A stretch of DNA of 64,000 nucleotides from assembly GCF_040371545.1 (NCBI RefSeq), contig NZ_AP029048.1, positions 868,001 to 932,000 of the forward strand. Reading direction: 5' to 3'. The DNA comes from Synechococcus sp. M16CYN (GTDB lineage: Bacteria > Cyanobacteriota > Cyanobacteriia > PCC-6307 > Cyanobiaceae). Shown one piece after another: positions 36,388-44,388 of this stretch; position 1 is the first letter of the stretch; each line of letters begins with the position of its first letter. The position numbers and the translations under genes are program-made. Under the pieces are notes generated by a model that made no database searches, was not told the DNA's origin, and was given only the letters and a program-made list of their open reading frames with translations.

Positions 36388-36432
36388 ATGGCTACACAAT
36401 TCAACATTTTTGATTTAAAGATACACCGATGA
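36388..36432 (+). CDS. Possible 14-residue leader peptide
   Basis: ATG at 36388 opens a 14-codon frame, MATQFNIFDLKIHR, whose TGA overlaps the ATG of the prohibitin-like gene (ATGA). The arrangement would allow translational coupling or leader-peptide control. It could also be chance. Confidence 0.3.
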   Translation: MATQFNIFDLKIHR

Positions 36433-37226
36433 TCCAAACTCCCCGACCTATCAATGATCCTGCTAACACGCTAATTGTGCTTGTAGCGGTTGTGCTGACT
36501 ACAGTCTTACTCGCCGGCCAAGCCTTATTTATTGTTCCAGCTGGCAAAGTCGCCGTAGTTACAACTCTAGGAAAAGTGAGTGGAGGTTCTCGTTTACCTG
36601 GACTGAATCTTAAAATACCGCTTCTACAATCAGTTTATCCTTTCGATGTACGTACACAAGTTCGGCCGGAAGAATTTGCTACGCTCACAAAGGATCTTCA
36701 GGTTATTGAAGCCACGGCTACTATGAAATACGCGGTTCGACCTAATGAGGCTGGCCGCATTTATCGGACAATCGCAGGCAACGATCGTGATATCTACCCT
36801 CGTATCATACAACCTTCGCTTTTGAAAGCTCTCAAATCAGTTTTCTCTCAATATGAGTTAGTTACAATTGCCACGGAGTGGAACGATATATCTGCTATAG
36901 TTGAGCGCACTGTAGCAGATGAGCTTAACAAATTTGATTATGTTGAAGTCCGAGGACTTGATCTAACCGGTCTACAAATTGCGGAAGAATATCGCGCTGC
37001 AATTGAACAGAAACAAATTGCTGAGCAGCAGCTCTTGCGCGCCCAAACGGAGGTAAAAATCGCTGAGCAAGAGGCAATTCGATACAATACTCTGAACCGT
37101 AGTTTAGACGACCAAGTATTATTCAAGCTTTTTCTTGATAAATGGGATGGGAAAACAGAGGTTGTACCAGCACTTCCTGGCAGCTTGGGCAACACACCAT
37201 CAGTAATTGTGGGCCGTCGAAATTAG
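36429..37226 (+). CDS. Prohibitin/SPFH (band 7) family protein
   Basis: A 265-residue protein with one N-terminal membrane helix (ANTLIVLVAVVLTTVLLAGQ) and a band 7 domain: VPAGKVAVVTTLGKVSGGSR, LPGLNLKIPLLQSVYPFDVR, then ATATMKYAVRPNEAGRIYRT. The following helical part, rich in Ala, Glu and Gln (EEYRAAIEQKQIAEQQLLRA), forms the coiled coil for ring assembly. Prohibitin-like proteins scaffold membrane microdomains and regulate FtsH proteases, which in cyanobacteria act in photosystem II repair. That fits its position 1.4 kb from psbA, but no functional link is shown. It is the only clear full-size rightward gene in the island. Confidence 0.9.
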   Translation: MIQTPRPINDPANTLIVLVAVVLTTVLLAGQALFIVPAGKVAVVTTLGKVSGGSRLPGLNLKIPLLQSVYPFDVRTQVRPEEFATLTKDLQVIEATATMKYAVRPNEAGRIYRTIAGNDRDIYPRIIQPSLLKALKSVFSQYELVTIATEWNDISAIVERTVADELNKFDYVEVRGLDLTGLQIAEEYRAAIEQKQIAEQQLLRAQTEVKIAEQEAIRYNTLNRSLDDQVLFKLFLDKWDGKTEVVPALPGSLGNTPSVIVGRRN

Positions 37227-38520
37227 TTAGTAAAAATGTAATAAATAATTAAAATAACTCTCTAGAAACAAAAAATTTTCCGCAGTTTAATATTCATAGA
37301 AATTTGATTACGATACCTAAATTTTTTGACTAATATTTATGTCGACTATTAGTATTCTTGTTAAGTACTTTTATTCCCGTAAAGTTGTAATATTTACGAA
37401 TTTGAGCAGTGTTTAAAAATAAAAAACTTTTTTCTGCATCTTAACTGTTTTAAGGATTAGAATAGTTACTATTATATCACTGGTAAATTTTAATCTAGTT
37501 ATATTATTTAATAATTTTTAATTATTGACATATTTTTAAAGAGTTATAGCATGTTACTATTAGCATACTGAGAGCAAGCATTCTAATAATTTTATGATTT
37601 TAATCATATGTTTATAGTTATAAATAACATAAATATGCTACCACATGCTTGATTAGAATTATTATAATCTATAATTGTCAATTAACCTTAATTACATAGA
37701 TACAGCTATAAGCATTAATATTATTCTATATTAGAATGTATCTAAAATAAAAAACAGTACTAAATATGAAAATTAAAAGCTTGAATTATAATAAGATTAT
37801 CTCACCTCGCTCTAAAGATTAAATTAACTAATAGTAACAAGAGCAATGAGTATGTTAATTACAAACTTATGTCAGGATATCATTAGAAGCAACGATAATA
37901 AAATAAAAAACTAACAGTGGACTTTTGCTATCAATTAATATTGACTGATTCAAAATTATCTAATAGAAATCTCAATTAATTTAAATCTAGATTAATAGCA
38001 TTTGGAATTAATCATAATCTATTTACATTTACAAAAATATTTATGGTATTCAACTTATTATTAATCTAATTAATAAGCTATTAGATAGAATAATAGTAGA
38101 TCTTTAAATAAAATTATACATAGATTTGTAATCAGCTTCTTATTTTATAAGAAGCTGATTACAGCATAAAATGCTGTTATAATATTATCTAAAATAACAC
38201 ACTATTTAATATACTTTTCTATAGCTAACATGCATCAAGAAGGTTTCATCAAAAATCAAGGTTTTAAAGATTTTTAAAAGACAGTTAAAACTAAATAGCT
38301 ATGTATTTATAATTAAGATTTAGATAAAAATATAACTGTATCAGGTTCACATAAAATCTATCGTTTTGCAATCTAGGAAGAGGTTCGTTCATGCATTAAT
38401 TGTCCCATCTTAAAGACGCCTTAAACTAAAAGTGAATCATAAGTCTCTATGATACTATAGTGTCTAATCACAAGAATTAATCAAGGGTAAAGATTGATAA
38501 AGGAAACAGAGTAGAAAAGT
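37227..38520. other. Extremely AT-rich gene desert between prohibitin-like gene and psbA
   Basis: About 1.3 kb almost entirely A and T, with no frame longer than chance. The only strong structure is the double hairpin at 38128-38177. The end near 38400-38500 becomes somewhat less AT-rich before the psbA terminator. I see no tRNA and no recognised small RNA. Confidence 0.6.
38128..38177. repeat. Tandem perfect hairpins (16 bp and 7 bp)
   Basis: GTAATCAGCTTCTTAT (38128-38143) pairs perfectly with 38147-38162 around a TTT loop. Immediately after, ACAGCAT (38161-38167) pairs with ATGCTGT (38171-38177) around AAA, sharing two bases with the first stem. No T-run follows on either strand. A 16-bp stem with three-base loop is far from chance expectation. 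It could be a repeat element, an mRNA-stabilising structure or a DNA cruciform. Confidence 0.7.
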
Positions 38521-38550
38521 AAAAAAACCTCCGTCAGAAGACGGAGGTTT
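38521..38550 (-). terminator. psbA intrinsic terminator
   Basis: On the minus strand, an 11-bp perfect stem (arms 38540-38550 and 38525-38535) with loop TTCT is followed by a run of seven T residues (38527-38521). It lies about 57 nt after the psbA stop. A second weaker hairpin (GGTTTCG/CGAAACC, 38555-38583) lies between stop and terminator. Confidence 0.92.
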
Positions 38551-38606
38551 GGGAGGTTTCGGGTGATTCGGTTAATCGAAACCGGGCTGTCTACATTGAC
38601 TTTAGA

Positions 38607-39686
38607 TCAACCAATTGCAGGTGCCTGCAGAGCCACAGGAGTGGATTCGGCAGCTGCTAGATCCAGAGGGAAGTTGTGAGCGTTGCGCTCGTGCATTACT
38701 TCCATGCCAAGACCGGCACGATTCAACACATCGGCCCAAGTATTCAAGAGACGACCTTGACCATCAAGAATGGACTGGTTGAAGTTGAAACCATTCAGGT
38801 TGAAGGCCATGGTTGACACGCCAAGAGCGGTGAACCAGATGCCAACAACGGGCCAAGCAGCCAGGAAGAAGTGAAGGCTGCGGCTGTTATTGAAAGATGC
38901 GTACTGGAAGATCAGACGACCGAAGTAGCCGTGAGCAGCAACGATGTTGTAAGTCTCTTCCTCTTGGCCGAATTTATAGCCGTAGTTCTGGGACTCGCTT
39001 TCGGTCGTTTCACGCACCAAGGAGGAAGTCACCAGTGATCCGTGCATTGCGGAGAACAAGCTACCGCCGAAAACACCTGCAACACCCAACATATGGAAGG
39101 GGTGCATCAGAATGTTGTGCTCTGCTTGGAACACCAACATGTAGTTGAAAGTTCCAGAAATGCCCAGGGGCATTGCATCTGAGAATGAACCCTGACCGAA
39201 GGGGTAGACCAGGAACACTGCGGAAGCAGCAGCGACAGGAGCGCTGTAAGCAACACAGATCCAGGGGCGCATACCCAAGCGGTAGGACAGTTCCCACTCA
39301 CGTCCCATATAGGCGTAAATGCCGATAAGGAAGTGGAAAACAACGAGCTGGAAAGGACCGCCGTTGTACAGCCACTCGTCGAGTGAGGCTGCTTCCCAAA
39401 TGGGATAGAAGTGCAGGCCGATGGCGTTACTGGAAGGAACAACAGCACCGGAGATGATGTTGTTGCCGTACATCAAAGAGCCAGCGACAGGCTCACGGAT
39501 GCCATCGATGTCAACCGGAGGTGCGGCAACAAAAGCGATGACAAAACAAATGGTGGCAGCCAACAGAGTTGGGATCATCAGTACACCAAACCAACCGACA
39601 TACAGACGGTTATTGGTGGAAGTGACCCACTCACAGAAAGACTGCCAACTAGAAGCGCTGGAGCGCTGCTGGATGGTTGTGGTCAT
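38607..39686 (-). CDS. psbA: Photosystem II reaction-centre protein D1, D1:2 (high-light) type
   Basis: A full-length 359-residue D1 protein, core of photosystem II with P680, pheophytin, QB and Mn4CaO5 ligands. Residue 130 is Glu in [17 protein letters not shown], which defines the high-light D1:2 form in Synechococcus; D1:1 has Gln. The C-terminal ligands in [16 protein letters not shown] are present (His332, Glu333, His337, Asp342, Ala344), and the processed 15-residue extension [15 protein letters not shown] follows. It is a single gene, divergent from a radical SAM gene across 145 bp. Its leader contains a GTCCT-TTCG-AGGAC hairpin 17-30 nt before the ATG. Confidence 0.99.
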   Translation of the reverse strand: MTTTIQQRSSASSWQSFCEWVTSTNNRLYVGWFGVLMIPTLLAATICFVIAFVAAPPVDIDGIREPVAGSLMYGNNIISGAVVPSSNAIGLHFYPIWEAASLDEWLYNGGPFQLVVFHFLIGIYAYMGREWELSYRLGMRPWICVAYSAPVAAASAVFLVYPFGQGSFSDAMPLGISGTFNYMLVFQAEHNILMHPFHMLGVAGVFGGSLFSAMHGSLVTSSLVRETTESESQNYGYKFGQEEETYNIVAAHGYFGRLIFQYASFNNSRSLHFFLAAWPVVGIWFTALGVSTMAFNLNGFNFNQSILDGQGRLLNTWADVLNRAGLGMEVMHERNAHNFPLDLAAAESTPVALQAPAIG

Positions 39687-39702
39687 GAGAACGGAAAGAA
39701 GT

Positions 39703-39716
39703 GTCCTCGAAAGGAC
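39703..39716 (-). promoter_or_regulatory. psbA leader hairpin with TTCG loop
   Basis: On the minus strand GTCCT-TTCG-AGGAC forms a perfect five-bp stem (39716-39712 with 39707-39703) ending 16 nt before the psbA ATG. The AGGA inside the right arm would be hidden when the stem forms. A second stem, GGGCAGG with CCTGTCC (one G-U pair), lies just upstream around 39730-39750. Both could influence translation or stability of psbA mRNA; this is inference. A TTTACA and a CAATAT lie farther upstream as possible promoter elements. Confidence 0.45.
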
Positions 39717-39831
39717 GGTTTAGGGAAGGGACAGGAAGCCCTGCCCAAGGCGACTGTAAAGCAATATTGCGTTGTTTGGCAATACGCTTTGTAAATCGAA
39801 TTGCAAGAACCGCTTCGTGCTCTACTAGCCG

Positions 39832-41448
39832 ATGAGCTTGTTAGGGTTTCAGCACTTCGCAGCATTGTCATTGTCTCTACAAGAAGAGCGAGTGCTGTTG
39901 GTACGGCTTCCTTGCAATCCAATTTTCCCGATTGGCCCAGTTTATTTGGCTGATCATTTGCACAAGTGCTTCCCCGAGATGCCACAGCGCATACTCGATC
40001 TTGCTGCTTTGCCGGCGTTAGATGTAAGGCGTGTTTTGCGTATCACTGTAGATCAATTCCGCCCCACGCTTCTGGTGTTTTCTTGGAGAGATATACAGAT
40101 TTATGCACCGGTCAATGGTCGTGGTGGAAATCCCTTGCAAAATTCACTCGAAGTTTTTTATGCCCACAACCCCCTAAAGCGTCTTCATGGCGCGCTGGGG
40201 GGGCTTCGTTTGATGACCAGTCACTATGGCGAGTTGCATCGTAACCAAAGTCTCCTACGTCAGGGTCTGAAACGTGCCCGCCGCCACATCCCCAAGGCAA
40301 GAGCCGTGCTTGGTGGTGGAGCCGTTAGCGTATTTTATGAGCAGTTAGGTAAGTCTCTACCTAAGGGCACTATTGTGTCTGTGGGTGAGGGAGAGCTTTT
40401 ATTAGATAAGCTTCTTTCCGGCCAATCGCTTGAAGACGAGCGATGTTTTGTTGTTGGCGAAACCCCTCGGCCCGGACTAATTCATGAGCAGCCTAAGAGT
40501 CATCCAAAAACTGCCTGTGACTATTCTTATATATCTTCAATTTGGCCTCAACTTGATTGGTATCTGGAGGGCAGTGACTTTTATATAGGCGTACAGACCA
40601 AGCGTGGTTGCCCCCACAACTGCTGTTATTGCATCTATACGGTTGTGGAAGGCAAGCGGGTGCGTCTCAACCCAGTTCAAGAAGTTGTAGGTGAAATGCG
40701 GCAGCTGTACGACCGTGGTGTCCGTGGTTTCTGGTTCACTGATGCTCAGTTCATTCCTGCTCGTCGCTACATCGAAGATGCAAAAGAACTCCTTCGTGCT
40801 ATCAAAGCCGAAGGTTTAACGGATATCCGCTGGGCCGCTTATATACGTGCTGATAATCTTGATCCTGAATTAGCCCGTTTAATGGTGGAGACGGGGATGA
40901 GCTATTTCGAAATCGGTATTACTTCAGGTTCTCAAGAGCTTGTACGAAAAATGCGCATGGGATATAACCTCCGCACCGTCCTTGAAAGTTGTAGGATGCT
41001 AGCGGCCGCAGGATTCCGTGACCACGTGTCAGTTAATTATTCGTTTAATGTGATTGATGAACGGCCTGAAACTATCAGTCAAACCGTAACGTATCATAGG
41101 GAGCTTGAAAGGATTTTCGGAGTTGATCGTGTTGAACCTGCGATTTTCTTTATTGGTTTGCAACCCCATACTCATCTCGAGCAGTATGGGTTCGATCAAG
41201 GGCTTATCAAGCCGAACTACAATCCTATGAGTATGATGCCTTGGACAGCTCGAAGATTGCTGTGGAATCCTGAGCCAATGGGTAGCGCGTTAGGTCGCGT
41301 GTGTCTTGAGGCATTCGATCACAATCCGACCGATTTCGGTCGCACTGTCATGGCTTTTCTTGAGCGTGACTACGGCACAGTTTCCCTTCAAGACGCATTG
41401 CGGGCTCCCGTCACTGGCCGTCCTGCCCTAGCTGATGCGGTTCGCTAA
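39832..41448 (+). CDS. Radical SAM protein adjacent to psbA
   Basis: A 538-residue radical SAM enzyme. The cluster motif CPHNCCYC (Cys260, Cys264, Cys267) is preceded by DFYIGVQTKRG. The N-terminal 220 residues have a cobalamin-binding-like Rossmann layout (LLVRLPCNPIFPIGPVYLAD; PTLLVFSWRDIQIYAP; VLGGGAVSVFYEQLG), without a clear DxHxxG motif. The C-terminal part contains VEPAIFFIGLQPHTHLEQYG. From memory, a family in marine cyanobacteria is named 'photosystem II high light acclimation radical SAM protein'; this gene may be a member, which its divergence from psbA supports. Start: ATG 39832; a GTG at 39892 is an alternative. Confidence 0.8.
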   Translation: MSLLGFQHFAALSLSLQEERVLLVRLPCNPIFPIGPVYLADHLHKCFPEMPQRILDLAALPALDVRRVLRITVDQFRPTLLVFSWRDIQIYAPVNGRGGNPLQNSLEVFYAHNPLKRLHGALGGLRLMTSHYGELHRNQSLLRQGLKRARRHIPKARAVLGGGAVSVFYEQLGKSLPKGTIVSVGEGELLLDKLLSGQSLEDERCFVVGETPRPGLIHEQPKSHPKTACDYSYISSIWPQLDWYLEGSDFYIGVQTKRGCPHNCCYCIYTVVEGKRVRLNPVQEVVGEMRQLYDRGVRGFWFTDAQFIPARRYIEDAKELLRAIKAEGLTDIRWAAYIRADNLDPELARLMVETGMSYFEIGITSGSQELVRKMRMGYNLRTVLESCRMLAAAGFRDHVSVNYSFNVIDERPETISQTVTYHRELERIFGVDRVEPAIFFIGLQPHTHLEQYGFDQGLIKPNYNPMSMMPWTARRLLWNPEPMGSALGRVCLEAFDHNPTDFGRTVMAFLERDYGTVSLQDALRAPVTGRPALADAVR

Positions 41449-41846
41449 GTTGTTAAGGTTGATTTCATCATCAAAAATTTTTGTAACTCATTGCAATGAT
41501 TAGAGCATACTTTGGTCGATCTCTTCGGTTCTTGTGGAGCCTACATTAATTTTAATTACTTAATATTTCGCGGATTACTGGAATGTCAAGTTATTAACTT
41601 GCCGCAAGATTTCTAGTAATGCAGTTCAGTTTCAGTCGATCGTTTCCTGCACAAATCTAATTGCGTTTGTAATCAAAACCGATTAGCTTTTATTTAGTGA
41701 CTATTCTATGTCATTTCAGCTTGGGTTAAAGTACAAAAATCTAATTTTATCTTTTAGATATCTGAACTAACAATTTTTGCTCTTTCGCTCCTGTTCTTTA
41801 TACAGCTCATTTTTTACAACGTTTAATCTGTTCTTTTAACAAGCTA
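41449..41846. other. Intergenic DNA between convergent genes
   Basis: About 400 bp, AT-rich, between the ends of the radical SAM gene and the CPBP protease gene. It contains a small CAAGTT-ATT-AACTTG palindrome near 41592. I see no RNA gene, no T-run terminator that stands out and no open frame of note. Confidence 0.5.
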
Positions 41847-42710
41847 TCAGCTTTCGCTGTTACTTAGAGTGACATGGTTGATACTTCTCCATTGCCATAA
41901 GATAAGAAGAGAAAACGCTATGATCGCGACCGTGCCACTGAGCGGGTTTGTGTGGCTTTCCGAGGATCCAACAAGCCATATAGGGGCTCTGGGAGACAAC
42001 GTCAAAAGGCCATTCTGCAAAAGGAACCAAGCGCCGACAAGGCCCCCATGTAGACCGATACATCCCCAGAGCGACCCGTTATCCAAGTACCGCTGCGCAG
42101 CTAGCGCTATCCCCAAAAAAAAGAGGCTAATCAACAGCTTGAGTGTTGACGTAGCGCCAAGGTTAAATCGTATATGCACAATGCTAAATACCAGAGCTTG
42201 GCTAATTAAAGCGCTTGAGGACCCCATAAAGCGCTTTAGCTCTTCCCATAGCCACGCACGGAAGATTAGTTCCTCCGCTAATCCTACTCCGAGACAGAGC
42301 ATTAGGGCATTTATGCTTGTTGACACCTTCCATATCCCCAACCACGTTCCCCAACCACACAGCAATGCTGGAATCGTTACCACACTCAGCAGCACCAAGG
42401 CTATGAGCAATCCTCGCATCATGGCTCTGAGATGAGACGGTCGTCGATCGCTATAGCGTCTTCGTATCCCCAGGGTCATCCAGCAGTCTTTTTCTCCCCA
42501 ACGCTGATCAACCCAACGCGGCATCAAAGCTAGGAACATAAAAAAGCTAAGCAGCGTACCCGTTAATGAGATGCTGCCGGAAGCCAAGCCAAAGGGGGCA
42601 AGTGCGATGGCTATGAGCCACCCCAGCCCGTAAAGAAGCGGAATTATGAAGAGTAAAGGTAAATAGCGCGGCTGAAGCAGTAGAAAGCTGTTTAGAAGCG
42701 CTAGCAACAA
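41847..42710 (-). CDS. CPBP-family intramembrane metalloprotease
   Basis: A 287-residue membrane protein with about eight hydrophobic segments. The CPBP (Abi/CAAX-like) motifs are present: GLAEELIFRAWLWEELKR with EExxxR at residues 146-151, the helix ALISQALVFSIVHIRFNLGA with the conserved histidine, and a later helix with SLWGCIGLHGGLVGAWFLLQ carrying the second H region. Such proteins are glutamate-type proteases or act in membrane-protein or bacteriocin handling; the substrate is unknown. It ends a leftward run after clpS, with a two-bp gap between the genes, so the two are likely co-transcribed. Confidence 0.9.
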   Translation of the reverse strand: MLLALLNSFLLLQPRYLPLLFIIPLLYGLGWLIAIALAPFGLASGSISLTGTLLSFFMFLALMPRWVDQRWGEKDCWMTLGIRRRYSDRRPSHLRAMMRGLLIALVLLSVVTIPALLCGWGTWLGIWKVSTSINALMLCLGVGLAEELIFRAWLWEELKRFMGSSSALISQALVFSIVHIRFNLGATSTLKLLISLFFLGIALAAQRYLDNGSLWGCIGLHGGLVGAWFLLQNGLLTLSPRAPIWLVGSSESHTNPLSGTVAIIAFSLLILWQWRSINHVTLSNSES

Positions 42711-42712
42711 GT

Positions 42713-43027
42713 TTAATCCTCCGGTTCGATCGAACTCGTTAAACCCTTGGATTTCAGGGTTTCGCAGTAAAATTCGGCGGGCTCAATGTCACAAACGATA
42801 ACCAGGCCTACTCCTGTGTTGTGCGCCTCCAGCATGATGGCCAGGGCGTCTTGTTCACTTAATTGAGGAACTACCTGACGCAAAGTGCCAACCACATACT
42901 CCATGCTATTCACTGGGTCATTGTGAAGTAACACCTTGTAACGAGGGGAGTGTTTGCGGGTTTGTTCAATTGCTCTATCCAGAACAGCAGCCCCCCCGGG
43001 ACTGCGTTTGGGAGTCTCCACCGCCAT
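42713..43027 (-). CDS. clpS: Clp protease adaptor ClpS
   Basis: This 104-residue adaptor delivers N-degron substrates to ClpC/ClpP. The core is intact: YKVLLHNDPVNSMEYVVGTL with the HNDxxN substrate-pocket loop, VVPQLSEQDALAIMLEAHNT and GVGLVIVCDIEPAEFYCETL. The frame is open from 43042; the ATG at 43027 gives MAVETPKRSPGGAAVLDRAI, the usual picocyanobacterial N-terminus. Upstream is dapL and downstream the CPBP protease, both leftward. Confidence 0.94.
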   Translation of the reverse strand: MAVETPKRSPGGAAVLDRAIEQTRKHSPRYKVLLHNDPVNSMEYVVGTLRQVVPQLSEQDALAIMLEAHNTGVGLVIVCDIEPAEFYCETLKSKGLTSSIEPED

Positions 43028-43078
43028 GGATAAGGAGTTCACTTATTGAAATGTATAGGAAATCAAATCCCATTTCAG

Positions 43079-44305
43079 CTAAAGACATTTGATTCTTTCC
43101 ATGGTCTCATTCACATTCTCACGACTGTTGAAGGCAGAGAGACGGAAATAACCTTCGCCTGCTGCACCGAATCCTATGCCTGGCGTTCCCACCACACTGA
43201 TTGTGTTGAGTAAGTAGTCAAAAAATCCCCAGGAATCTATGCCATTAGGAGTTTTAATCCATACATACGGAGCGTGCTGGCCACCATAGAATTCAAAGCC
43301 GGAAACACTTAATCCATGGCGGATTATGGCGGCGTTTTTCATATAAAAGCTAACCAGAGCCTTCACTTCAGCTTGGCCGGCTGCGGAATAGACCGCTTCA
43401 GCTCCACGTTGAACAATGTAGCTAACACCATTTGATTTGGTGCTTTGACGTCGGTTCCATAAACTCCAGAGTTCTATCTGCTCTCCCTGGCCACAGGTTC
43501 CTGTGAGTCCCTTGGGAATAACAGTTAAAGCACAGCGGGTTCCAGTAAATCCAGCATTTTTAGAAAAGGATCGGAATTCGATCGCGCACTCCCGAGCACC
43601 TTCGACCTCGAAGATCGAATGAGGTAAATCAGGGTCTTGAATAAAAGCCTCATAAGCGGCATCGAACAAAATCAAAGCGTTATTACCTCGCGCATATTCC
43701 ACCCACGTTTTGAGTTGTGCTTTGGTAGCCACAGCCCCAGTAGGATTGTTTGGAAAGCAGAGATAAATCAGGTCTACTGGTTCACTGGGAATCTCCGCCG
43801 CAAAATCGTTATCGGCACTGATCGGCAGGTAGGTGAGCCCAGCGTACCGACCTTCAGAGTCAGCTTTGCCGGTTTGGCCGGCCATTACGTTACTATCGAC
43901 GTACACTGGATATACCGGATCAGTTACTGCAACTCGGTTACCTGCTCCAAAGATATCGAGGATATTGCTGCTGTCACACTTAGAGCCATCGGATATGAAA
44001 ATCTCTTCCGCATTCACGTCACAGCCGCGGGACTGGAAGTCGTGTTCAGCGATCGCTTTGCGTAGCCACTCATACCCCTGCTCTGGTCCATAACCGCGGA
44101 AACCCTCTGCTGTACCCATATCGTCAATGGCATTTTTCATTGCTTCACGGCAGGCCGGAGGCAGTGGCTCCGTGACGTCACCAATGCCAAGTCTGATCAA
44201 AGCGGCATCGGGGTTGGCGAAACGGAATGCTTTGACTCGTCGATTGATCTCTGGAAATAGATAACCCGCTTTGAGTTTTAGATAATTATCGTTGATTTTC
44301 ACCAC
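43079..44305 (-). CDS. dapL: LL-diaminopimelate aminotransferase
   Basis: A 408-residue class I/II PLP aminotransferase that forms LL-diaminopimelate directly from tetrahydrodipicolinate, the lysine and peptidoglycan route of cyanobacteria and plants. Signatures are [20 protein letters not shown] at the N-terminus, [40 protein letters not shown] and the Schiff-base lysine region [20 protein letters not shown]. The frame extends to an ATG at 44335, but the GTG at 44305 (VVKINDNYL) gives the usual start. Divergent from the radical SAM gene across about 80 bp. Confidence 0.95.
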   Translation of the reverse strand: MVKINDNYLKLKAGYLFPEINRRVKAFRFANPDAALIRLGIGDVTEPLPPACREAMKNAIDDMGTAEGFRGYGPEQGYEWLRKAIAEHDFQSRGCDVNAEEIFISDGSKCDSSNILDIFGAGNRVAVTDPVYPVYVDSNVMAGQTGKADSEGRYAGLTYLPISADNDFAAEIPSEPVDLIYLCFPNNPTGAVATKAQLKTWVEYARGNNALILFDAAYEAFIQDPDLPHSIFEVEGARECAIEFRSFSKNAGFTGTRCALTVIPKGLTGTCGQGEQIELWSLWNRRQSTKSNGVSYIVQRGAEAVYSAAGQAEVKALVSFYMKNAAIIRHGLSVSGFEFYGGQHAPYVWIKTPNGIDSWGFFDYLLNTISVVGTPGIGFGAAGEGYFRLSAFNSRENVNETMERIKCL

Positions 44306-44388
44306 GGAGTCGTAGGCGGTCTCTAGTAAGTACATACTGCCCTGTCAGCAGCTCTACTAGGATCTATTGACAAGCCGAGTCACGTTCT

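Noticed and set aside
32200-38500. AT-rich stretches as CRISPR array, prophage or rRNA/tRNA cluster
   Set aside because: No regularly spaced repeats, phage genes, rRNA sequence or further tRNA cloverleaf were found.
43637-44065. 142-codon plus-strand frame inside dapL
   Set aside because: Antisense shadow of dapL.
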